DNA of 64,000 nucleotides from Stromatinia cepivora (taxonomy: Eukaryota > Ascomycota > Leotiomycetes > Helotiales > Sclerotiniaceae), in NCBI GenBank assembly GCA_014898415.1, contig RCTD01000004.1, forward strand, positions 1,921,001-1,985,000, written 5' to 3'. Of this stretch, positions 14,200 to 24,974 are shown in pieces. The notes beneath the pieces are model-generated. The model saw only the letters and a program-made list of their open reading frames with translations, was not told the origin of the DNA and did no database searches. Both the position numbers and the translations under genes were made by a program. Each line of letters begins with the position of its first letter. The stretch's first letter is position 1.

Positions 14200-17100
14200 C
14201 GAAAAGCGATTTCATTCAAATCGATACTAGTAATCGCTGTTTCGTCTAGGTGATATTTTCGTAAGACTTTTTTTATGATTTCGATATCAACTTGATTGTT
14301 TTTAATAAACTACTGGAGGCGATTCTTTTTTTTAATATAATTCTAAAAATCTAATTCATTGATTCAACAGGTTAAGATATCAGTAAAAAAGTTATCTTTT
14401 CCAGAGTGGTATATAATGATAAAATTATAATCGGCTAAAACTTCTATTTAACGAGTTTATTGAATATTGAGAATCTTAATAATTATGAAATATTTGAGGA
14501 TCTTATAGTTAATATAAACCTTGATTTTATATGATAAACCGGTGAATTCCGCTTTCCAATAATTGAAAGATCGAATAATTGATAGCATTTCTTTGTTATA
14601 AATTTCGTAGTTCAGTTCAGCAGCAACCATAATTTTGAAGAAATAAATTATAGGAAACCAATCTTCGCCATACTATTGTGATAATATATTAATAACTATC
14701 CTATTGGATATATCTATTTCAAATATACAAGGGAGTCGATGATTATAGTATTACAGAAACAGAGCGGAGATAAGCTTTTTCTTCAAGATATTGAATATAT
14801 TTTGGTATACTTCGTCGAATACGAATTTAACATTTGCTTTAATGAATTCGTTAAAAGATTTCATTATTATACTATAATCCTTAATAAACTATCAATAAAA
14901 ATTACAAAAACCAAAAAATAATTGGATCCCTTTCATTATTATCAGAAAAGTCCAATTCTCAATTATCTCAATCTTTTCAAAATCTATTTTTATTTTTTTA
15001 ATAAAAATAATAAAGCCTAAATATTTAGTATATATAATATTGAATTCGTATTTCTTGAGATCTATTTATAAACCAACAGCTTTTAATTGTTCGAGAATTA
15101 GTTTAATATAAATTTGATATTTTTCTTCATTTTCGAAATAGATTAGAATATCATCGAGATATATTATATAAAAGATATCTAAATAATCAAATAGAATATT
15201 ATTTATATAATATTAGTAAATTACAAAACCATTTGTTAATCCAAATGGTATAATCTTGTATTTATATAATCTATATTGGGTTCAAAAAGTAATATATTTT
15301 TTCAAAGTAGAATCCATTTTTATATAATAAAAAATTTAATAAATATCAAATTTGATAAAAACCTTAACATCGGAAAACCAAGAAAACATTTCATCGATTA
15401 AAGGAAAAAGATATTGATCTTTATATATTAAGGAATTCAATAATTTAAAGTTTATACAAAATCTTAAACTATTATTGGATTTCTTGATGAATAAAATAAA
15501 TACAATATAAAAGGCTTGATTGAATTCAATAAAACTTTTGCTAAGATTATCTATAATATATTCTTTAACGATTTCCAATTGTTCCAAGAATATCTTATAA
15601 AACAAACTGTAATACAAAACTTATTCTCCTTCGTTTTCTATTATGATTTTATAATCATAAGATTGGTTAAAAAGCAAAATGTTTGATTTATACTTGGAAA
15701 AGATTTAATAATATTATCAATATTCAAATAGTATTTCAGATTCTGAATCGATTTTGGTCAATACTCAATTGAATTTCTTTCGAACTTTTGTATTCTTGAA
15801 TTCGGTCAGGGCAATTAGTATTCTCTCTTCTATATATTATTTGTTTCATTGGAAGTTTATTATATTATCAAATTTTTTTAGAATAATAATAAAAAATTCA
15901 GTTTATTTATCTTTCTTGCATTCTAATTAAAACTTATTGGGTTTGAATATATATAGATCAAAGACTTCAGACAATATACAGGAGAGGTATTCATAAATCT
16001 ATAGTAATAATATAATTGATTGGGAAAAAAATGAATTGAATTTAAAAGGAATCAGGATCTTTTCCTTTTCAACAAAAATCTATATTGTATTCATATTTGA
16101 AGATTCTTATTATATATTATCAATTGCAATTGATCTATTCAGTTGTGAATCTTTTCGATTCCAATATTTTTTAAGTTAATTATCTTATCGATCAATATCT
16201 TGTTAGGTTAATCAATCGATCTTCCATTTGCAAAGGGATAATTGAATAACAAAGAGATTATTCGAATAGGAAATAATACAGAATCTCTCTTTAAATTATT
16301 CAAAATGTTTATTGAAGTAATCAAACTTCGTTTAAATTTCTAATAATCAAAGTCTATCTAAAATAATATTATAATTCCTTAATTCAATAATAAGGAAAGG
16401 GATAAAAGATTGTTTATAATCATCGACCATTAAATTAAAGAATATGAAATAGATAATAATATAGCTTTATATACTATTATATTTTTTAACTTCAATTGAA
16501 ACTTCAAACAGTATAATTCTGGGTTTAAACATAAGAAATAAACAAATAAGGAGTATAATATTAATAAAAGCGAATTCATTTATTTTAAAATCAATAAATA
16601 CTCTTAATCAATAAATGTAATCATTTTTCAAAAGATTATAAAAAAAGGTAAATGCTTTTTTTTCTATAAGCTTGATTAGATCAAGAAATCTTATATCCCA
16701 TATAGTACTTAGAATAAAGATAAAATCTAAACATTTGGTTTTAAATGTTTTTCTTTTTTTAAATAAACATTTTGTATAACTTCAATTATAACTTCTAGAC
16801 TGAAGTTTTCTTCGGCATCCCAATATTCCTTGAATTCTTCTGCTTCTTCTTATACCGTCTTGATTTCATTGAAATTATCGATACAAAGTGTCGATATATA
16901 TACTACTCCAGAAAAGGGAGAGGGTGATAAGCATTTGAAGTTCGAATAATTATTGGATACGACGGGGCCGGTATATCCGGAAGGGGTATTTTAAAGTGGA
17001 AATGGTTTCGGGAACATAGAGGTTCCAAAATTAGAGTTATTAGAACTCCGAAAGGGTTGCAAAGGGTTTGTAATAACTATTGATTTATAAATAGCTACAA

Positions 17101-18274
17101 AGGTTTTTCAACCAATATAATATCAATTTCATTCTTATAATAAAACTTCGTTTTGATTTACTTTAATAAATATATTCATGAATTCTTCTATAATCTTGTA
17201 ATCCTTAATAAATATTACTATTATTTGCAAAAGAAAATCGGAAATCTTCCATTCAAGATTCTTGAATAAGATCTTATCGTTAATAATCTCCATTTGGATA
17301 ACAAATAATCTGAATTTCCTATACCATTTTAGGAAATTACTATATCGAATCGTATTAGGTATAACTTATATTTTATATTGAAAGCGAATATCATCGATTT
17401 CGGCCGGATTCCGATAGATCGCTATAAACTGTTCGACCAATTCGAATACTGTAAATCAGGGTATTTATATATAAAGAGTATGATAATATATTTATACTTT
17501 TGATTCGATTTGGTCGATTATATATATATAACATTGTATTTCATTTTTAAATGATATAATATACAGTTTAAATCGTTTTATGATTAATAATTGCCACAAA
17601 CTAGCTTTAGATTCAATACTATTATTAAGTTTAATAATAAGATTTATGGGTTTTAATATATATACATCTTGTTGCAAATTATAACTAACATGGGAATACA
17701 ATCTTGACCAATTAGATCGATTTTTTGAGTAAAGGGACCCCTGATTATTAGATAAATCATTACTTTCTGAAAGGGAAAAAGAATCCTTAAAGGGCCCTAA
17801 ATGATCAGATTGTCTGATCGAAATTTTCTTTCTCTGACTTCGGGATCTTCGGGTTTACTTGAATAAAGGTCCTTGAATTTCGATTGAGGGAATAAAGAGA
17901 ATCCCAAATATTGCTATTAATCTGGATGCCTATATAAGCATCATTTAGGATTTAAAAGAAGGTTGTATTATTGCAGAGCTCATCGTCATCATAACTTTTA
18001 ATTATCGATTCTCCTTTTTCAAATTTATAATTATTGTATAAAGATCTTGTAATTGTAATAATAATTCAGAAAGAACAATTGAATTATTAAAAACATCAAT
18101 TTTATACATTGAAATCTTCTTTTTACTAGTTTTCTTTCTTTTAATAGTAATATTATCCAATCCTATATTTATATTTTCTTCGAAGGATTGTTGAAATAAT
18201 TGAGGAAAAGAAAAAGGTTCTTTAGAATATGCTTTCGAAGGTTCGGAGCGTATAGGAAAAGGAGTTCGTTGCAT
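14200..18274 (-). pseudogene. Gypsy B gag-pol remnants
   Basis: The clearest piece is 15336-15617. The minus frame reads EYIIDNLSKSFIEFNQAF, then VFILFIKKSNNSLRFCINFK, LLNS and PLIDEMFSWFSDVKVFIKFD. This aligns with the canonical Gypsy RT start, including RFCVDYR-LN and a KFTK-D block, with substitutions that RIP can produce. Open pieces at 17492-17701 and 18002-18274 occupy the gag position; I cannot assign motifs in them. Stops occur throughout. Confidence 0.8.
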
Positions 18275-18449
18275 TGTGAAAGTGATGGTATATTTCTAAA
18301 GGGGTTTATCTTCATCGATTAAATCGGAATAGATTTTCTTCCTTTAAATATAACGTTCGTAAAAGTTCACTTAAGAAGATATTATTAAAGTGAAATATTA
18401 TTTAGAAGACCATCAGATGGCTGGATACTTGTAAATGAGTTGTAAATAA

Positions 18450-18731
18450 TGTAATATATAAGAGTTGTAATAGAGTTGAATAAATAGGATTAATTATATT
18501 CTTTAGAATCTATAATTGAAGAATTATGATTTGTAAAAAGCGATTAAATATATATACACAAATACCCATTTGTGGACTACAAGGTTATACATAAACGTTA
18601 TTAGGGTTACTATTTTACTATATTAAATCGTATAATTCATAACACATGCGTATAGATGATCAGCTCATAAATTGATATGGGAGATAAGAGGTATCACGTG
18701 GTTAGCCTCCTGTGGTTCACGATTCGTGACA
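18450..18731 (-). repeat. Gypsy B right LTR
   Basis: 282 bp, beginning TGTAATATATAAGAG and ending GATTCGTGACA. It is followed by the target duplication AATAA. The first half carries many transitions, while the last 80 bp remain close to the 24693 copy. Confidence 0.92.
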
Positions 18732-19903
18732 AATAATATGATTAACTAGATCGAATCGAGGAGTGATTTCATTCAAATCGATACTAATAATTATTGTTTC
18801 ATCTGAATAATACTTTTATAAAACTTTTTTTATAATTTCAATATCAATTTAGTTATCTTTAATAAACTATTAAAAACAATTCTTTTTCTTAATATAATTC
18901 TAGAAGTCTAATTTGTCGGTCTGATAGATTAAGGCGTTGATGAGAAGGTTATCTTTTCCAAAGCAATATATAATAATGAAATTATAATCAATTAGAACCT
19001 TTATTTAGCGAGTTTATTGAACATTGAGAGTCTTAATAATCATAAAATATTCGAAGACCTTATAATCGATATAAACCTTGATTTTATATAATGAACTGAT
19101 GAATTCTGTTTTTCAATAATTAAAAGATCGAATGATTGATAGTATTTCCTTATTATAAATTTTATAATTTAATTCAACAACAATTATAATCTTGAAGAAA
19201 TAAACTACAAAAAACCAATCTTCGCTATACTGTTATAATAATATACTAACAACTATTCCATCGAATACATCTATTTCGAGTATACAAAGGAATCAATGAT
19301 TATAATATTACAAAAGTAAAACAAAGATAAACTTTTTCTTTAAAATATTGAATACATTTTGGTATACTTCGTCGAATACAAATTTAATATTTGCTTTAAT
19401 AAATTCGTTGAGAAGTTTCGTTATTATATTATAATCCTTAATGAACTATCGATAAAAATTACAAAAATCGAGGAATGATTAGATCCCTTTTACTATTGTC
19501 AAAAAGATTCAGTTTTTAACTATTTCAATCTTTTTAAGATCTATTTTTATTTCTTTAATAGAGATAATAAAACTTAAGTATTTGGTATATATAATGTTGA
19601 ATTCGTATTTCTTGAGATCTGCTTATAAATCAACGACTTTTAATTATTCAAAAATTAGTTTAATATAAGTTTGGTGTTTTTCTTTATTCTCAGAATAAAT
19701 TAAAATATTATTGAGGTATGCTATATAAAAGATATCTAAGTAATTGAATAGAATATCATTTATATAATATTGATAGATTGCAAAACTATTTGTTAATCTG
19801 AATAATATGATCTTGTATTTGTATAATCTATGTTAAGTTTAAAAAGTAATATACTCTTTCGAAATAGGATTCATTTTTATATAATAAAAAGTTTGATGAA
19901 TAT

Positions 19904-20053
19904 TGTGACGAACCCAACGAACGTTTAGAGATCAACCTTAGAATTAAAAGCTACAGAGCTAAAAAGAGAGTGCTATGAAGCTATATATATGATCAGCTCG
20001 AAGCTTAGTATTGTATTAGCCCAATCGGATGTGATCATATGTATCTTGTAATA
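19904..20053 (-). repeat. Element C left LTR
   Basis: 150 bp, beginning TGTGACGAACCCAACG and ending GTATCTTGTAATA. It is well preserved, better than the right copy at its start. Confidence 0.9.
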
Positions 20054-20122
20054 CTACCCTTCCCTTTTGAAGAGTTCGCCTCGAATTCATTTAAAATGAA
20101 TAATTTAAATACAAAATGATTA

Positions 20123-20533
20123 TTAATCGTTTTCTTTTTTTAAAAATGCCTGATGCGAAGTATACATTATAGCCAACGAATACACATCCATTATACTATA
20201 TGCTTTTTTTAAGCGATCTTCAAAATATCGGTTATTGATTATCTCTTCTAAATCTTCATCATCGTTGCTTTTAGATTTAATAATCAGTGTAATAGCCGGA
20301 ACAGGCTTTTGTCGATTTCGGATTCCTTGATATGGATTTAGCGGATAGATTCGTATCCAATAGGAAATATTTCTACATTGTATACATTTATTTTGTTTAT
20401 ATAAAAGAGTTCTTTCAGAAAAGAAAAACTCGAGTATTTGTATACAAAATAGAATCAAAGTATAATTGAATTTGTTTGATTGGATATCAAAAGGGTTAAA
20501 GGCATCAATAATATTAAGATTACTAATATTCAT
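20123..20533 (-). CDS. 136-aa open reading frame inside element C, unknown function
   Basis: The frame starts at an ATG (20531-20533) and ends TAA, and is the longest clean frame in the whole AT-rich block. The protein has a CxxC pair (KCIQCRN, about residues 50-53), a proline/arginine patch (IYPLNPYQGIRNRQKP) and an acidic stretch (SNDDEDLEEI, about 88-97) before a lysine-rich tail ending KKEND. I recognise no transposon domain. It could be a captured host gene fragment or an element-specific protein. Its survival among RIP-degraded neighbours suggests either recent arrival or low copy number. Function is unknown, and whether it is expressed cannot be judged. Confidence 0.4.
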   Translation of the reverse strand: MNISNLNIIDAFNPFDIQSNKFNYTLILFCIQILEFFFSERTLLYKQNKCIQCRNISYWIRIYPLNPYQGIRNRQKPVPAITLIIKSKSNDDEDLEEIINNRYFEDRLKKAYSIMDVYSLAIMYTSHQAFLKKEND

Positions 20534-21432
20534 TGAATTGTAGTTTCGAGAGTAGGATAGATTCTATAATATATATAGGGCTCTAAATTCACTAAAGTAG
20601 AATAATATAAGGAATCCATTCGCTATACGAATAACTAATTGTTATATGATCTAAACAAAATCGGAATAAGAATAAAAAAGAGAAAACTATTGAAAAAAAC
20701 AATTTCTAAAAATAATATTGAATTTATTACAAAAGATTGAGATCTTATTCGAATCGAACTAATTCTGATCTTTGGCTTTATAAAAAGTTTTTTCGAATTT
20801 TGTAATATAGATATATAAAGAATCAATTCCTTATTTGAAAATGAATAATTTGTTTTCAATTTCTTGAACTTTATTTGGATTATTGTAAATATGTATAAAT
20901 TGATTTAGGATTGTTATATGATCTAAGGGAATGTTTTGATCAAGAGAAGAAAACTGAGATAGTATCATAATTTGTATATGAGATTCGAGATTGAAATAAA
21001 CATAATAAAATTGAACTGTAGAATCACTGATTACAATATTGTCTATTTGTAATTTCGCTCGAATCGAAGGAAGCTAGATATCGAATTTTTAAGAGCTACT
21101 ATTGAACTTTTCAGGATCAGGGAAAAAGGGTTTCGAACGAAAAGAAGTATAAATAGCAAAAGTATATTCAAGAATTAAAGAATATAGAAACGAGATTTCA
21201 TCCTATTGATGAATTACTTTGCCACAAAGTTTTATAATCGCAAGGTTTATCGAATTGTAATTTATAGCTTAGAAATTAAAGATAAGAAAAAAAATAATAT
21301 TTTCGAATAATATCAAGAAAATCTATATACAAACAAAAAAGTAAAAGCGATATACCTAAATAAAAGCAAATGGAGTGTATATAAGCATATACAAATATTA
21401 TTTCATTTCTTATCTGAAAAAGCTTTTAATAA

Positions 21433-21582
21433 TATAACGAACCTAATGAATGTTTAAAGATCAATTTTAGAATTAAAAGCTATAAAACTAAAAAGAAAAT
21501 ACTACGAAGTTATATATATGATCGGCTCGAAGCTTAGTATTGTATTAGCCTGATCGGACGCGATCACGTGTATCTCGTGACA
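21433..21582 (-). repeat. Element C right LTR
   Basis: 150 bp, beginning TATAACGAACCTAATG (mutated TGTGACG) and ending GTATCTCGTGACA. It is preserved at its 3' end. The two LTRs differ mainly by transitions. Confidence 0.9.
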
Positions 21583-21587
21583 AATAT

Positions 21588-21850
21588 CGAGTTTGATAAA
21601 GATTTTTATATTGAAAAGTTGAAAAAACATTTTATTGATTAAAGGAAGGGGATATTGATCTTTATGTGTTAAAGAATTTAATAATCTGAAGTTTATATAG
21701 AATCTCAAATTATTATTGAATTTCTTGACGAATAGGATGGGTACAATATAAAGGATTTAACTGGATTCAATGAAATTTTTACTAAAATTATTTATAATAT
21801 ATTTTTTAACAATTTCTAATTGTTCCAAAGATATTTTATAAAATGGACTA
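21588..21850 (-). pseudogene. Gypsy A reverse transcriptase remnant
   Basis: The minus frame reads RFYINFRLLNSLTHKDQYPL followed by PLINKMFFQLFNIKIFIKLDI, the same RT block as in B at 15336-15617. Element C inserted just downstream of this block (in coding orientation). The apparent frame continuing below 21583 is therefore LTR sequence of C. Confidence 0.75.
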
Positions 21851-24692
21851 TAATGTAAAGTTTATTCTTTTTTATTTTTCAATATAATTTTATAATTATA
21901 AAATCGATTAAAAAATAAAATGTTTAATTCATACTTAGAAAAGATTCGATGATATTATCGATATTCAGATAGTATTTCAAATTCTGAATCGATTTCGATT
22001 AGTACTTGATCGAATTTCTTTTGAATTTTTGTATTTTTGAATTTGGTTAAAACAATTAATACTCTTTCTTCTATATATTATTCGTTCTATTGAAAGTCTA
22101 TTATATTATCAAATTCTTTTAAAATAATAATAAAAAATTCAATTTGTTCATCTCTTTTGTATTCTAATTGAAATTTATCGAATTTAAATACATATAAATC
22201 GAGGATTTCGGGTGATATACAGGAAAGGTATTTGTAGATTTATAATGGTGATATAATTAATTGAGAAAAAGATGGATTGAATTTGAAAGAAATCAGGATT
22301 TCTTTTTTTTCAATAAAAATTTGTATTATATTTATATTTGAAGGTTCTTATTGTACATTATTAATTACAATTGATTTATTCAATTGTAAATCTTTTCGAT
22401 TTCAATATTCTTCGAATTGATCATTTTATCAATCAGCATTTTATTAAATTAATCGATCGATTTTTCGTTTGTAAAGGAATGATTAAATAATAAAGAGATT
22501 ATTCGAATAAAAAATAATATAGAATCTCTCTTTAAACTATTCGAAATATCGATTGAAGCAATCGAGTTTCGCTCGAGTTTTTGATAACCAAAGTCTACCT
22601 AAAATAATATTATAACTCCTTAATTCAGTAATAAAGAAAAGAACAAAAGATTGTTTACAATTATCGACCATTAAATTAAAGAATATAAAATAAATAATAA
22701 TATAACCTTGTATATCATTATACCCTTTAACTTTAATTGAAATTTCAAATAATATAATTCTTAATTTAAATATAGAAAATAAACAAATAAAAAGTATAAT
22801 ATTAATAAAAGCAAATTCATTTGCTTCAAAATCAATAAATGCTTTTGATCGATAAATATAACCATTTTTCGAAAGATTATAAAGAAGAATAAATGTTTCT
22901 CCTTCTATAAATTTGATTAAATCAAAAAATCTTATATCCTGTATAATATTTAGAATAAAAACAGAATCTAAATGTTTGGTTTTAAATATTTTTCTTCTTC
23001 TAAACAGATATTCTGTATAGCTTCAATTGTAATTTCTAGGCTGAAGTCTTCTTCGGTATCCTGATATTCTTCGAATTCTTCTGCTTTTTTTTATATTATT
23101 TTAATCTCATTAAGGTTATTGATATAAGGTATCAATATATATACTATTCCAAAAGAAGGAGAGGGTGATAAATATTTGAAATTCGAATAATTATTAGATA
23201 TAATGGGGTTGGTATATTTGAAAGGAGTATTCCAGAATAGAAATAGTTTTAGAAATATAAAGATTCCAAAATTGGAATTGTTAAAGCTTTAAAAAGATTG
23301 TAAGGGATTCGTAATCATTATTGGTTTGCAAATAATTACAAAAGCTTCTCAATTAATATAATATCGGTTTCATTTTTGTAATGAAATTTTATTTTGATTT
23401 ATTCTAATAAATATATTTATAAGTTCTTTTATAATTTTATAATTTTTGATAAATATTATTATCATTTATAAAAGAAAATCGGAAATCTTTTATTCGAAAT
23501 CCCTAAATAAAACTTTATTATTGATAATCTTCGTTTGGGTAGTAAGTAATCTGAATTTTCTATACTATTCTAAGAAATTGCTATATCGAATTGTATTAAA
23601 TATAATCTACATTTTGTATTGAAAACAAATATTATCAATTTCGATTGGATTCTGATAGATTGTTATAAATTGTTCGATCAATTCGAGTATTATGAATCGG
23701 AGCATTTGTATATAAAGAGTATAACAATATATTTATACTTTTGATTCGATTTGATCAATTATATATATATAATATTGTATTTCATTTTTAAATGATATAA
23801 TATATAGTTCGAATTATTCTATAACTAATAATTATTACAAATTAATTTTAAATTCAATATTATTGCTAAATTTAGTAATAAGATTTATAAGTTTTGATAT
23901 ATATATATTTTATTACGAATTGTAATTGATACAGGAATGCGATTTTGATTAATTAGATTGATTTCTTGAGTAAAGGGATCCCTGATTATTAAATAGATCA
24001 TTATTTCCTAAAAGAGAAGAAGAATCCTTGAAGGGCTCTAAATGATCAAATCGTTTGATCAAAGTTTTCTTTTTTTGATTTTGGAATCTTTGGGTTTGTT
24101 TGGATAAAGGTTTTTGGATTTCGATTAAAAGAATAAAGGGAGTCCTAAATATTGTTGTTGATCTGAATACTTATGTAGATATCATTTGAGGTTTAGAAAA
24201 AGATTGTACTATTGTAAAGCTTATCGTTATTATAGTTTTCAATTGTTGATTCTCTTTTTTCAAATTTATAATCATTGTATAAAGATCTTATAATTATAAT
24301 AATAATTCAAAAAGAATAATTGAATTGTTAGGAGTATCAATTTTATATACTAGAATTTTCTTTTTATTAGTCTTCTTTTTTCTAATAGTAATATTATCTA
24401 ATCCTGTATTTATATCTTCTTTAAAGGGTTATTGAAATAATTGAGGAGAAGGAAAGGGTTCCTTGGAATATGTTTTCGAAAGTTCGGAGTGTATAAAAGG
24501 AGGAGTTTGTTGTATTGTGAAAATAATGGTACATTTTTAAAGGTATTTATATCTTCGTTGATTAAGTCGGAATAAATCTTTTTCCTTTAGATATAACATT
24601 TGTAAAAGTTCATTTAAGAAGGTATTATTAAAGTAAAGTATTATTTGGGAGGCTATTAGATAATCGGATGTTTGTGAATGAGTTGTAGATAA

Positions 24693-24974
24693 TGTGATGT
24701 ATAAAAGTCGTAGTAGAATTGAATAAATAGGGTCAATTATGTTTTTTAGAATCTACAATTGAAGAATTATAGTTTGTAAAGAGCGATTAGATATATATAT
24801 ACAAATATTTATTTGTGGGTTGCGGGGTTGTGTATATATATTATTAGGGTTACCATTTTACTATATTAAATTGTATGATTCGTAATGTATATATACGGAT
24901 GATCAGCTTATAAATTGATATAGAAGATAAGAGGTATCACATGGTTAGCCTCCTGTGGTTCACGATTCGTGACA
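24693..24974 (-). repeat. Gypsy A right LTR (5' LTR in element orientation)
   Basis: 282 bp, beginning TGTGATGTATAAAAG and ending GATTCGTGACA. The 3' third is well preserved. It is followed by TCTAT, the partner of CCTAT before 9200. Confidence 0.9.

Larger units (their letters stand above)
11691..18731 (-). mobile_element. Gypsy element B, inserted into Gypsy A
   Basis: 282-bp LTRs lie at 11691-11972 and 18450-18731, with target duplication AATAA (11686-11690 and 18732-18736). It is the same family as A: its internal sequence from 11973 to about 14190 repeats 9482-11690 almost base for base apart from transitions. The A sequence interrupted at 11690 (CTTCAATAA) resumes at 18737, matching B's own sequence from about 14190. 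Coding remnants are on the minus strand: integrase (about 12.0-14.2 kb), RNase H (about 14.2-14.9 kb), RT (15336-15617) and gag (about 16.7-18.4 kb). A C-run at 11976-11985 beside the left LTR is the complement of the polypurine tract. Confidence 0.92.
19904..21582 (-). mobile_element. Element C: 1.68-kb non-autonomous LTR element nested in Gypsy A
   Basis: Two 150-bp LTRs lie at 19904-20053 and 21433-21582, and the 5-bp target duplication AATAT sits at 19899-19903 and 21583-21587. The interior is only 1379 bp and has no recognisable protease, RT, RNase H or integrase. Its LTR ends (TGTGACG...CGTGACA) match those of Gypsy A and B. The sequence next to its left LTR (CTACCCTTCCCTTTTGAAGAG) resembles Gypsy B's polypurine complement region. 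It is therefore probably mobilised in trans by that Gypsy family. One 136-codon open frame runs on the minus strand. Confidence 0.88.
9200..24974 (-). mobile_element. Gypsy element A, split by two younger insertions
   Basis: Identical-length 282-bp LTRs lie at 9200-9481 and 24693-24974. The flanks are CCTAT and TCTAT, a 5-bp target duplication with one C/T change. The body is interrupted by Gypsy B (11691-18731) and by element C (19904-21582). Removing both insertions and their target duplications leaves 7045 bp, nearly the length of B (7041 bp). The element lies on the minus strand: an integrase zinc-binding remnant is at 11467-11690, RT near 21588-21850 and gag-like sequence near 23.7-24.6 kb. 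A pyrimidine-rich stretch (about 9483-9498) beside the left LTR is the complement of the polypurine tract. Confidence 0.9.

Noticed and set aside
21502..21708. 68-codon frame as a gene
   Set aside because: A junction product: RT of Gypsy A above 21588 fused by chance to the LTR of element C.
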